Of a DNA stretch of 64,000 nucleotides, positions 35,821 to 43,944 are shown in pieces. The stretch's first letter is position 1. Every line of letters begins with the position of its first letter. Source of the stretch: an uncultured Bacteroidota bacterium (lineage in GTDB: Bacteria; Bacteroidota; Bacteroidia; Bacteroidales; P3); assembly GCA_902788805.1 (NCBI GenBank), contig CADALO010000002.1, forward strand, positions 297,900 through 361,899, in the 5' to 3' direction. The translations under genes were made by a program, and so were the position numbers. The notes below the pieces were generated by a model, which was not told where the DNA came from, searched no databases, and saw only the letters and a program-made list of their open reading frames with translations.

Positions 35821-35980
35821 AAAAAGATCCAATAAATATCAAAATTCCCCGCATCAGCCAAAACAGAAAAAATGTTAAAATTGCACTGTTTTTACCTAAG
35901 CGCTTGAAAACCAATAAAATGGTTAAATATCATCCTTACCTCATAACTACCTATCCCTTAGTCCTTTACAAGACCAACGC

Positions 35981-36085
35981 TGGTTGTTGTCCGCTTGTTG
36001 TCCGCTTGATGTCCGCTTGATGTCCGCTTTTAAAGCGGACAACAAGCGGACAACAAGCGGACATCAAGCGGACAACAAACGGACC
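35981..36085. repeat. 11-bp-word inverted repeat element, copy 3
   Basis: Same word as copy 1 (TCCGCTTGWTG) and the same centre CTTTTAAAG (middle base 36031). Left arm variable bases, read outward to inward, are T,T,A,A; the complementary right arm reads from the centre A(=T),A(=T),T(=A),A(=T). The conserved part of the word pairs perfectly while the variable base does not match its partner in several units. Left flank ACCAACGCTGG (35973-35983). Lies 75 bp upstream of a lipoprotein gene in the divergent gap. Confidence 0.9.
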
Positions 36086-36161
36086 GGGTGCCTAAAAAAA
36101 CGAGCGGTGTATACTTTTTTTTGTTGTCCGTCGTTATTGATGTGTAAATGTATTTTTTGCG

Positions 36162-37088
36162 ATGAAACGTATTATTGTTTGTGCCGCGGTGACGGCGGCA
36201 GTGTTGCTGATGGCTGCCTGCAAGAAGGACGGAGTCTACCGTCCGAGTGATAAGCTGACTGGAGTGTTGGAGTATTACGAGCGTGTGCATCAGCGTTATG
36301 ACTCGGAGACCAAAATGTGGAACACGATACACAAGGACAGCACGGCCCGGCACACTACCGAGAAATGGCTGTGGAATGGCAAACAGCTGGCACGCATAGA
36401 CTTCTATACGGGCAATACGGTTAGCAGCAGCGTGGCGATGGTGTATGACGGCAAGCGGCTGGTGCGGGCCAACGTCAGTGCGACAAACAGCTATATTGAG
36501 TATGAATATGATGGGCGCCACCTGTCGACTATGACCCTGCGCAACAAGAAGGGCGAGGCGGAGGCGGTCTACACCTTTGAGTATGACGGCAATAAGGTTG
36601 TCCGAATCGCAGAGACGTTGAATACGAAAGGTGCTAAGGCAATGCCCGACGACATAATGGACGTGGCGCTGCTTCCGTTCGTAGGCGACAGGCAGACGGC
36701 ACGCGACATTGCCAAAGCGAGTTGCAAGAAGGCTGGCGCCAAGGCGTCGGAACAGGTATACGACATAGTGTGGAAGGGCGACAACATCAAGGCCGTGAAG
36801 GATCACGAGAGCGGCAACACGCTGGCCACTTACAAGCACGACGCCAAGACCAACCCGCTGCGCGGCCTGCTGCTCACTTTCAATGGCGAGGGCGGCACCG
36901 CCAACCAGTATGCCTTTGGCAACAAAAACAACATAGTGTCGGTCGACTATGGCAATGAAAAGCTGGAATATAGCTATACCTACAGCGGCGACCTGCCTGT
37001 GTCGCGCTCGCGCAGCGTGGTGGACCACTACACGCAGGGCTACCGCTATGTCGAGACGACAATCAATTACTTTGACTATGAGGAATGA
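36162..37088 (+). CDS. DUF4595-like lipoprotein, paralog 1
   Basis: Lipoprotein of 308 residues; signal peptide and lipobox AVLLMAAC. Built of hairpin units such as KWLWNGKQLARIDFY, MVYDGKRLVRANV, YEYDGRHLSTMTL, FEYDGNKVVRIAE and YSYTYSGDLPVS. It shares its plan with the next gene (K-E/D-G-x-x-x-P-x-x-K near the N-terminus, Cys/Ala-rich turn, closing Y-x-Y-F-x-Y), so the two are tandem paralogs. Function unknown; likely surface or periplasmic. Confidence 0.75.
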   Translation: MKRIIVCAAVTAAVLLMAACKKDGVYRPSDKLTGVLEYYERVHQRYDSETKMWNTIHKDSTARHTTEKWLWNGKQLARIDFYTGNTVSSSVAMVYDGKRLVRANVSATNSYIEYEYDGRHLSTMTLRNKKGEAEAVYTFEYDGNKVVRIAETLNTKGAKAMPDDIMDVALLPFVGDRQTARDIAKASCKKAGAKASEQVYDIVWKGDNIKAVKDHESGNTLATYKHDAKTNPLRGLLLTFNGEGGTANQYAFGNKNNIVSVDYGNEKLEYSYTYSGDLPVSRSRSVVDHYTQGYRYVETTINYFDYEE

Positions 37089-37217
37089 ATTTTTTCTCGT
37101 TACAGGTGTGACATTCGGGCACCCTATGCGTTAATATAAGGGAGGATTAATGTAAATCCTGTCGGTGACTTTTTTTAAACGGAAGAAATACATTTTATTA
37201 ACTTAATAAATATAACA

Positions 37218-38201
37218 ATGAAGAAACTTGTTTATGGCGTATTAGCCATTGCTGCGATAGGGATGTTCGCAGCGTGCCAGAAAGAGGGCACATTCAATCC
37301 CAAAGAGAAGATAGCCAATGTCTATGAGGAGGGTATGAGCATCTGGTCATACACGCCTGACGGCGAGCAATGGGTAAGTGACACCAGCATCACCCCGAAG
37401 TATCTGAGCGAGCGCTGGACTTGGGACGGCAATGAGCTGAGCCAAATAACCTTCATAGAGCAGTCCTATGTCTATGATTGGGAGAATGACACCTACACGG
37501 AGCAGACCTATGAAGATGTGGTCAAGTTTACCTACGACGGCAGCCAGCTGACCGAAGCCGCAAGCGACGGTGAACGGATGGTGTTTACCTATGACGGCAA
37601 GAAGCTTCAGAAAGCCGAACTGTTCTCGGACGGTGAGAGCACGCCTGAAATTGCGTTTGCTTTTGAGCACGACGGCAAGAAGATTAGCAGGTTTACGGTG
37701 ACTGAATACGATGCGATTGACTTTGACGTCAAAGGCAAGCCTGTCGTAAGCCGCTTGGAGAGCCTGCTGCTGGGCTCGGTGATGCCTGACGCAAAGTGTG
37801 CCGAGAAATGTATGACCGCTATGCGCAAAAAAGCAGCCAAAGGCAGCTACACTTCTGCGGTCGACCTCACCTGGGACGGTGACAATATCGGAAAGATGAC
37901 TGTAACGTCAGGCGGCCAAACCGCAACCGTAACATACACCTACGACGACAAGAAGAATCCCTATCAGGGCTTTGTCTTTGCTCTTAACGGCAGCGGTATG
38001 TCGGAAGAAGGCCTTGAGTTTGCGAACGAGAACAACGTTGTGAAAGCTGTCTATAAGGATTTCGACGGAGAAGAGTTTACCGACAACTATACCTACACCT
38101 ACGACGGCAAATGGCCTACCAGCTGCACAGAAAACCATAAAAGTGCTGGGGAATACAGCCTCTCAATAGGCAAATATACGCGCTATTTTGAATACAAATA
38201 A
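37218..38201 (+). CDS. DUF4595-like lipoprotein, paralog 2
   Basis: Lipoprotein of 327 residues; lipobox GMFAAC. Units include RWTWDGNELSQITF, VKFTYDGSQLTEAA, MVFTYDGKKLQKAEL, FEHDGKKISRFTV, VTYTYDDKKNPYQG and YTYTYDGKWPTSC. The second half aligns by eye with paralog 1 (LLLGSVMPDAK...; VDLTWDGDNIGKMTV against DIVWKGDNIKAVKD). A 129-bp gap separates the genes and a strong terminator follows. Confidence 0.75.
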   Translation: MKKLVYGVLAIAAIGMFAACQKEGTFNPKEKIANVYEEGMSIWSYTPDGEQWVSDTSITPKYLSERWTWDGNELSQITFIEQSYVYDWENDTYTEQTYEDVVKFTYDGSQLTEAASDGERMVFTYDGKKLQKAELFSDGESTPEIAFAFEHDGKKISRFTVTEYDAIDFDVKGKPVVSRLESLLLGSVMPDAKCAEKCMTAMRKKAAKGSYTSAVDLTWDGDNIGKMTVTSGGQTATVTYTYDDKKNPYQGFVFALNGSGMSEEGLEFANENNVVKAVYKDFDGEEFTDNYTYTYDGKWPTSCTENHKSAGEYSLSIGKYTRYFEYK

Positions 38202-38236
38202 TGGCAAGCAGGCGGGACGCCTGTGATGATACAAAC

Positions 38237-38270
38237 AGAGGCGGCGCCGAATGGCGCCGCCTCTTGTTTT
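38237..38270 (+). terminator. Strong hairpin terminator between convergent genes
   Basis: AGAGGCGGCGCC-GAAT-GGCGCCGCCTCT, a 12-bp perfect stem, followed by TTGTTTT. Also could serve tnaA on the other strand. Confidence 0.9.
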
Positions 38271-38289
38271 ATATGCTTCACTTCTTTGA

Positions 38290-39666
38290 TTAGCCGAGTC
38301 TCTTGAACTGGCAGGTGAAGTGGCGCATCAGCTCGGCTTCCCAAGTGATCTCGAGACCGCGCTTGATGGTGTCGCGACGGTCGTAGACGTTCTTGAGGGC
38401 GGCTGCGATGACGTCCATATGGTTGTTGGTGTAGACGCGGCGCGGGATGCAGAGGCGCACGAAGTCGTTGCCACCGAAGCGGTTCTCGCGGGTGACGGGG
38501 TCACGGTCGGCGAGGACGTAGCCAATCTCGCAGGCACGGATACCGGCCTCGAGGTAGAGCTCGCAGGTGAGGGTCTGTGCGGGGAATTCCTCTTTCGGGA
38601 TGTTGGTCAGCACCTTGTCGGCATCGACGAAGATGGCGTGGCCACCGGCGGGACGCTGGTAAGGAATGCCGTACTCGTCGAGTTTCTGAGCGAGGTAGTG
38701 GACCTGTTTGATGCGGGTCTCGACCATCTCGAACTCGATGTTCTCTTTCAGACCGACGGCGAGGGCGTCCATATCACGGCCGTTCATACCGCCATAGGTC
38801 AGGAAGCCTTCGAAGGGGATGCAGAACATCTTGGCACCCTCGTACCACTCCTGCTTGTTGGTGGCGATGAAACCGCCCATATTGACGAGACCGTCCTTCT
38901 TGGCGCTCATAGTCATACTGTCGGCATAGCTGAACATCTCAAGTGCGATTTCGCGCAGGGTCTTGTTCTCATAGCCTTTCTCGCGGGTCTTGATGAAGTA
39001 GGCGTTCTCGATGAAGCGGGCGCTGTCGACGTTGACGGGCACACCGTATTTGTGGCAGAGTTCGCAGGTCTCGCGGATGTTCTGCATCGATACGGGCTGG
39101 CCACCGACGGTGTTGTTGGTGACGGTGAGGACCATAAAGGGAACATTGCCCTTGTTTTCCTGCAGGATCTTCTCGAGCTTCTCGAGGTCGACATTGCCTT
39201 TGAAGGGAACCTCAAGCTGGGTGTCGTAAGCCTCCTTGACGGTGACGTCGATGGCGAAGGCCTTGCGGCTCTCGATGTGGCCCTTGGTGGTGTCGAAGTG
39301 GGCGTTGCCGGGGATGATGTTGCCCGGTTTAACGAGATAGCTGAAGAGGACGTTCTCGGCAGCACGGCCCTGGTGGGTAGGGATGACATACTGGAAGCCA
39401 GTCAGTTCGGTGATGGTGTCTTTCATATGATAGAAAGAACGGGCACCGCCGTAGCTTTCGTCGCCCATCATCATAGCAGCCCACTGGCGGTCGCTCATAG
39501 CGCCGGTGCCGCTGTCGGTGAGGAGGTCGATGTAGACATAGTCCGATTTCAGCATAAATACATTCTGGTGGGCTTCGTTGAGCCACTTTTCGCGTTGTTC
39601 GCGGGTGGATTTCTTAATGGGTTCTACCATTTTGATTTTCCACGCTTCTGCAAATGGGAGTTCCAT
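38290..39666 (-). CDS. tnaA: Tryptophanase
   Basis: PLP enzyme that splits L-tryptophan into indole, pyruvate and ammonia; cytosolic. The 458 residues match Bacteroides TnaA (459) in detail: MELPFAEAWKIKMVEPI, LLTDSGTGAMSDRQWAAMMM, PTHQGRAAENVLFSYL, PLP lysine in SMTMSAKKDGLVN, and FLTYGGMNGRDMDALAVG. Tyrosine phenol-lyase is the close alternative; the FAEAWKIKMVEP start and general match favour tryptophanase. I start at 39666 since the ORF extension upstream is not homologous and a promoter lies at 39878-39885, giving a leader of about 205 nt. Confidence 0.9.
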   Translation of the reverse strand: MELPFAEAWKIKMVEPIKKSTREQREKWLNEAHQNVFMLKSDYVYIDLLTDSGTGAMSDRQWAAMMMGDESYGGARSFYHMKDTITELTGFQYVIPTHQGRAAENVLFSYLVKPGNIIPGNAHFDTTKGHIESRKAFAIDVTVKEAYDTQLEVPFKGNVDLEKLEKILQENKGNVPFMVLTVTNNTVGGQPVSMQNIRETCELCHKYGVPVNVDSARFIENAYFIKTREKGYENKTLREIALEMFSYADSMTMSAKKDGLVNMGGFIATNKQEWYEGAKMFCIPFEGFLTYGGMNGRDMDALAVGLKENIEFEMVETRIKQVHYLAQKLDEYGIPYQRPAGGHAIFVDADKVLTNIPKEEFPAQTLTCELYLEAGIRACEIGYVLADRDPVTRENRFGGNDFVRLCIPRRVYTNNHMDVIAAALKNVYDRRDTIKRGLEITWEAELMRHFTCQFKRLG

Positions 39667-39787
39667 AATATTAAGTTTTTGATTAATTATAAATAAATGT
39701 TTTGATTTCCAAACTGCTAAAAAATAAAAATTGGCACACGGTAAAGACCCGTATGTCACACTTGAGGCGTTATTTCACACGTCTCTA

Positions 39788-39856
39788 AATAGTACAATAA
39801 ACGTCTCTTTTCTTGATATTTAAGAAAAGCATTCGGGCGTTTATATCGGTACTATT
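39788..39856 (-). promoter_or_regulatory. tnaA leader hairpin
   Basis: On the minus strand the leader folds as AATAGTAC / GTACTATT, then ATAAACG / CGTTTAT, then CTTTTCTT / AAGAAAAG around a 7-base loop: a three-part stem spanning 69 nt. Closer to the gene, ACGGGTCTTTACCGT followed by a T-rich stretch could be a weak attenuator. A 24-codon ORF (39859 down to 39785) overlaps the hairpin but has no Trp codon. Confidence 0.5.
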
Positions 39857-39877
39857 CATAGTCAAAGTTTGGATTTG

Positions 39878-39885
39878 CAAAAATA
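39878..39885 (-). promoter_or_regulatory. Bacteroidetes -7 box (TATTTTTG on minus strand)
   Basis: Exact TAnnTTTG match about 212 bp upstream of the tnaA ATG. Confidence 0.65.
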
Positions 39886-39964
39886 CAAACTTTTTTTATT
39901 CCAGCAAAATGTTTTTTATTTGCAGATGAAAATCAATAATGGCTTGGGTTTGTATTTTGTGTGT

Positions 39965-41179
39965 TTAAAACAATTTTAGCAGTTGCTCCTCTAATTCGGT
40001 TCCCATATCTTTCGAGAAGCCTGTGTGTATTTTCACAATCTTGCCGTCGCGGTCCAGAATGAAGAGTGTCGGGAAAGCACGAATATGATAGGTCTCGGAC
40101 AGTTTGTTGTCGGAGAAAAGCACCGTGTAGGTGATTCCGCGCTTGGAGAGGAATGTGGTCATCTCAGCCTTCACGGGGTCGTCGTAGGGGTCTATGCCGA
40201 CCACCACGACGCCACGGTCTTTGAATTTCTCGTGGAGGCTTTGCAGGATAGGCAATGCGGCGCAACAGGGGGCGCAGCTTTTGTAGAAGAAGTCGAGCAG
40301 CACCACCTTGCCCCGCAGGTCGGCGAGGCGCACGGTGTCGCCTGCCAGCGTGGACAGCGACCAGTCGGGTGTCGGCGTTCCCTCGGCCAGTGGCTCGGGA
40401 GCCTTGTAGGGGACATAGTCCCTCTGCACCATATTGTCGGGGATGGATTCCAAAGTCAGCTTCGACTCGTGGACCTTCGTGTCGAAGGCCACCAGCTTGC
40501 ATTCTTCGTACTGGTACACAGTGTCCGGCCCGTCGATGTTGTCGAAAGCCACGGAGTATTGTATGGGCATATAGTTCCGTTTGTCAATCCAGACGTTCAT
40601 CTCGTAGCGGATGCAGACAATGCCGAAATAGGGGTCGGGGGTTGTGTCCATTTTCACAAGGATGTCAAGCAGATAGCAGGGCTTGCCGTCCAACATTGTC
40701 TCTGAAAGGGAGAAGGTATAGTCGCTGTCAGCCTGCTGCTTCTCGGTGGGGATGGGGTAGCAACTTTGAGTCGTCAAAGGGGTGTAGAAATCAAAGTTGC
40801 GACCCCTACTCTTAATATCGTCAGCCCATTGGACGCACGAGAGTATGGTGGCAGTGTCCCTGATATAGACAAGCTCGTTTCCCGTGTAGAGAAAATGTCC
40901 GTTCCATTCAGGGTGCCCAAGAGGCTCATTAAATATGGAAAAGGATTTCCCCATAACGGTGTCGCCGGGCAGCTTACGAAAGTCGCAGGTGTTGCGGTAG
41001 TAGTCTGTGTCCTTGTCGTCCATATGTTTCATTTTCCGCTCCATCACATAATGGCCTTCGCGGATAGACTGGCATTTCTCGCGTGATTTGCGGATGACGG
41101 ATTCCACCGATTCCTGCGCGTTGCACTTGGTGAGTGGAAGTACAATAAGTGCGAATGCAAAGATGATGTGTCTTTTCAT
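39965..41179 (-). CDS. TlpA-like thioredoxin-fold protein with N-terminal domain
   Basis: Exported thiol-disulfide protein of 404 residues. Signal peptide MKRHIIFAFALIVLPLTKCNAQ, with a Cys near the cleavage site that is not a clean lipobox. The N-terminal 250 residues are a beta-rich domain of unknown role (FRKLPGDTVMGKSFSIFNEP; YEMNVWIDKRNYMPIQYS), similar in plan to outer-membrane lipoprotein-sorting folds. The C-terminal 140 residues are a TlpA/AhpC domain with the redox motif FYKSCAPCCAALP (Cys 302 and 305) and cis-Pro region AFPTLFILDRDG. Last gene of the second ECF operon. Confidence 0.88.
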   Translation of the reverse strand: MKRHIIFAFALIVLPLTKCNAQESVESVIRKSREKCQSIREGHYVMERKMKHMDDKDTDYYRNTCDFRKLPGDTVMGKSFSIFNEPLGHPEWNGHFLYTGNELVYIRDTATILSCVQWADDIKSRGRNFDFYTPLTTQSCYPIPTEKQQADSDYTFSLSETMLDGKPCYLLDILVKMDTTPDPYFGIVCIRYEMNVWIDKRNYMPIQYSVAFDNIDGPDTVYQYEECKLVAFDTKVHESKLTLESIPDNMVQRDYVPYKAPEPLAEGTPTPDWSLSTLAGDTVRLADLRGKVVLLDFFYKSCAPCCAALPILQSLHEKFKDRGVVVVGIDPYDDPVKAEMTTFLSKRGITYTVLFSDNKLSETYHIRAFPTLFILDRDGKIVKIHTGFSKDMGTELEEQLLKLF

Positions 41180-41202
41180 TTTTAATAGTTTCAAATGTAT
41201 AA

Positions 41203-41883
41203 TTACGCTTCGATGTTGAGGCCGAGAGTGAAGGATGGGCCGCAGTGGAAATAGGAGAGGCTGTTGGAGTTGATGTCGTTGGTATTGGGCGGGAGGAGGC
41301 CGAAGCCGGCCTTTAGCTCAAGGCCTACCTTGACACGGCGTGTGTACCAATCCACTCCTATGCCGCAGGTGTAGCACAGGTCGTGGGCGTTGAGCGGCTT
41401 GATATTAATGTGGCTGTCGTTACGCTTCGATGCGAAATCATAACCGTAGCCAAGTCCGGAGCAGAGGTAAGGCTCAACTTTGCCCCAACGGTAAGGGTGG
41501 AACTTGACATCGAGGGGCAACTCGCCGCGGACGCTCTCCAAATGCAAGGCTCTGAAGAGCGACACGCCCGGCATCACCCGCAGGCTGAAACAACGTCCCA
41601 ACCGAGCTTCGCCTATCACGGCGAGGCGGAAACCGCGTGCGTGGTAGTGACTGCCGTCTGTGTGCAACGTTCCGTCCTGGCTGGCAATAAGGCCGCCATT
41701 AGTGGAATAGAGGTCAAACTGGTTATCGGTGAATCCCAAGTGGATACCATAGAGGAACTTGTGGTTGTCCGGACCTCCTTGTTCTTGGCTCTGCGAGTAG
41801 GCAGGAGCAGAAAGGACGATGCAAAGCAGTGCAATGCCCAACGACTTTTGGAAAGACTTCTTTCCTTGAAACAATACTTTCAT
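41203..41883 (-). CDS. Outer-membrane beta-barrel protein (PorT/OmpX-like)
   Basis: A 226-residue protein with a signal peptide (SLGIALLCIVLSAPAYS). The mature part has eight or so amphipathic strands (YGIHLGFTDNQFDLYS, GFRLAVIGEARLGRCFSLRVMPGVSLF, VEPYLCSGLGYGYDFA, VKVGLELKAGFGLL) and ends in an aromatic-containing strand FTLGLNIEA. It resembles PorT-like barrels, but I cannot say it is PorT itself. It lies 23 bp before the TlpA-like gene in the same operon. Confidence 0.75.
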   Translation of the reverse strand: MKVLFQGKKSFQKSLGIALLCIVLSAPAYSQSQEQGGPDNHKFLYGIHLGFTDNQFDLYSTNGGLIASQDGTLHTDGSHYHARGFRLAVIGEARLGRCFSLRVMPGVSLFRALHLESVRGELPLDVKFHPYRWGKVEPYLCSGLGYGYDFASKRNDSHINIKPLNAHDLCYTCGIGVDWYTRRVKVGLELKAGFGLLPPNTNDINSNSLSYFHCGPSFTLGLNIEA

Positions 41884-41989
41884 AATGATTTAATTTTAAG
41901 TGAATAAATAGGGTTGTTTAGCAAGTATTGTTTTATTCGATAGGCGTAATGGGTGTTTTTCTGTGCATAATAACACAAGGTTAATGGTT

Positions 41990-42305
41990 TTATTGTTTAT
42001 TCCTTTTAATTAAGCGTATTGTGTGTTGCTGGCCGTCAGCGGTGAGCAGTGTGAGTAAGTGGATGGCCTGCGGACGACCAGCCAAATCCAACGTATAGTG
42101 GCCATCGCCGATAGTCATTGTATTGGCCGGGGATGTACAGGTTCCCTACACTGTCAGTGACCGTACCTATGATATGGCAGGCATCTTCGGAAGAGGTATA
42201 GCCTTTGGCCCACTCAAAACGACCGGTGGGCGTGGTTTGGGCCATTGTCGTGGCCGTCATATTCAGCACTGCGATGAGTGCCAGGATAATCTTTGTATGT
42301 TTCAT
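41990..42305 (-). pseudogene. Collapsed T9SS cargo gene (both ends, middle deleted)
   Basis: The N-terminal frame from 42305 encodes a signal peptide and about 60 residues (RFEWAKGYTSSEDACHIIG, TVTDSVGNLYIPGQ), the start of a large exported protein. The same DNA in another frame, ending at 41990, encodes DGHYTLDLAGRPQAIHLL, then LTADGQQHTIRLIKR and stop: the end of a type A sorting domain. The two halves meet in a stretch around 42115-42135. Simplest reading: an internal deletion plus frameshift joined the two ends of a once-long gene. Confidence 0.7.
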
Positions 42306-42307
42306 TT

Positions 42308-42856
42308 TTATTGTTTATTTCTGATTGAATCAAATTCTTCTACGTCGTCGACTATCTGGTCCCAGGCGGCATCTTTCGACTCCTCGTTTGCGGGCTCGAA
42401 AATGCAGATGCGGCGATAGTGGGGTTGCAGATAGACCGTCACGTCGTCGGGACGGCCATCGAACCAGGAGGCGATTCTCCTTTCCGGCGTCTTGCGATGG
42501 GCTGTGAATATGCTCACGAAGTTGTCATCCAGATACATTGCCCGAACGTCATCGGGGAGATCGGGGTTGTTCAGCACTGCGTTGATATGCTTTGAATAGC
42601 CGAAGATGCTGTCGAGCTGCTCCCAGCCACGGTCAGTCTCGGCCTCGAGGAGGGTGACGGGCACACGCACTGAGTCGCCCACCAGCTTATCCTTGATATA
42701 GGTGACGCGCACACCCTCCATCTGCATATCGGCAAAATGGCGGTATACCGGGCTGCACTCGTCGTAGGACAGTGCGCGCGGCATATAGCGCCAAATTGCC
42801 AGGCACCCCAGTAGCACCAGGGCCATCAGCAGGGATATGAGCGTACTTTTTCTCAT
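42308..42856 (-). CDS. Membrane-anchored or exported protein of unknown function
   Basis: A 182-residue protein with one N-terminal hydrophobic segment (LISLLMALVLLGCLAIW) and a mixed charged body (YDECSPVYRHFADMQMEGVRV). No known family recognised. It overlaps the preceding anti-sigma-like gene by 4 bp (ATGA) and therefore belongs to that ECF operon. Confidence 0.65.
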   Translation of the reverse strand: MRKSTLISLLMALVLLGCLAIWRYMPRALSYDECSPVYRHFADMQMEGVRVTYIKDKLVGDSVRVPVTLLEAETDRGWEQLDSIFGYSKHINAVLNNPDLPDDVRAMYLDDNFVSIFTAHRKTPERRIASWFDGRPDDVTVYLQPHYRRICIFEPANEESKDAAWDQIVDDVEEFDSIRNKQ

Positions 42857-43137
42857 AGTATGGATATGCTTATTTCGTTGATTGCTACGATTGCTTCGCT
42901 TCGGTGCGAGAGGTTGCTGGCATAGAGCCCGTCGGGCTGGGACGCTTTGGTCATCAGCAATGTGGCGACGGCGGCGATGGCCACCACGGAGGCAGCGATG
43001 CTACGCACCCATCGACGGGGCGACTCCGGTAGGTTCCATCGTACCACGCGCACTTGGCTCTGCTCTGCTATCTCGTCCACGCGCTCCCAGTGTTGCTCCA
43101 AGACTTCTAATATGTCATCATTATTCTTCATAGTCAT
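42853..43137 (-). CDS. Small anti-sigma-like membrane protein
   Basis: Ninety-four residues: a cytosolic N-terminus (NNDDILEVLEQHWERVDEI), one membrane helix (SIAASVVAIAAVATLLM) and a short periplasmic tail. Size, topology and position directly after (17-bp overlap with) an ECF sigma gene suggest an anti-sigma factor, without a clear zinc motif. Two close ATGs, at 43137 and 43131, are possible. Confidence 0.65.
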   Translation of the reverse strand: MTMKNNDDILEVLEQHWERVDEIAEQSQVRVVRWNLPESPRRWVRSIAASVVAIAAVATLLMTKASQPDGLYASNLSHRSEAIVAINEISISIL

Positions 43138-43645
43138 CCTTCATATTTCTTAGTTTTTCTTTGGTTCGTTGGATACGGTGCTTGACGGCATCCTCGGTGA
43201 GACCCATTATCTCGGCCACCTCTTTCAGTGGTACCTTGCCGATGACATAAGTCATCAGCTGCCGTTCGTCGTCTTTAAGCCGCTCAATGCGTCGATAGAG
43301 GTGTTCCACGAGGCCGTCGCTGCTTTCAGACTCTAATCGGTCGAGTGTCGATTCGTCGACCAGCACGATGCGACGCGTGGCAAAACGGCGCAGGTTGCTG
43401 ATGGCAACATTGGTGGCAACGCGGTAAACCCACGTGCTCTCCGAGCATTGCCCACGGAATTGAGGCCAGCTTTCGCATAGGTTGAGGGCTATCTCTTGGA
43501 AGAGGTCGCGCACCTCCTCTCGCCACTCCTCGCTATGCGGATGCCTGTACGGAACATACATAGCACACACTTTCAGGATGATTCCCGTGTGCTCCTTCAG
43601 CAGCGATTCGATGCTGCGCTCTCTATGTATGTGCAACATGCCCAT
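43121..43645 (-). CDS. ECF-type RNA polymerase sigma factor
   Basis: Sigma-70 family ECF factor of 174 residues. Region 2: RDLFQEIALNLCESWPQFRG, STWVYRVATNVAISNLRR. Region 4 helix-turn-helix: VPLKEVAEIMGLTEDAVKHRI, then QRTKEKLRNM. It heads the run sigma, anti-sigma-like, 182-aa protein, pseudogene, barrel, TlpA-like. This is the second ECF operon in the window, not closely similar to the first. Confidence 0.92.
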   Translation of the reverse strand: MGMLHIHRERSIESLLKEHTGIILKVCAMYVPYRHPHSEEWREEVRDLFQEIALNLCESWPQFRGQCSESTWVYRVATNVAISNLRRFATRRIVLVDESTLDRLESESSDGLVEHLYRRIERLKDDERQLMTYVIGKVPLKEVAEIMGLTEDAVKHRIQRTKEKLRNMKDDYEE

Positions 43646-43855
43646 TTTGTCCGTTTGCCTATATTAGTCGCACAAGTATGCAAAAAGTGCCAAAAAAATG
43701 AAAAAAATGATTAATTATTATTTTGATTTTGGTAACCCTAATAGTCCATTGTCATAATAGAAACGTGAGAGAGTGTTTTTTGTCACATTATTTAATGCTA
43801 TTTATTAATATTTCTTAAGTTCATTTAACATAAAAGAAACAAATTTTGAGAATGC

Positions 43856-43885
43856 AAAAAAAGCGTGGAGCCTAAAGTTCCACGC
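43856..43885 (-). terminator. Terminator of the phosphohexomutase gene
   Basis: On the minus strand GCGTGGA / TCCACGC with a 9-base loop followed by a run of seven T. The rest of 43646-43944 holds only the region upstream of the ECF sigma gene, with no clear -7 box. Confidence 0.8.
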
Positions 43886-43944
43886 TATTCCACTTTAAAC
43901 TATGCGCTTATGAAGTTACTAAAAAAAAGTAAGAGTGATAACTG

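Noticed and set aside
38320..39696. 458-codon plus-strand frame over tnaA
   Set aside because: Shadow frame of a highly conserved enzyme gene.
39785..39859. TnaC-type leader peptide for tnaA
   Set aside because: The 24-codon frame has no Trp and no match to TnaC; equal length is probably chance.
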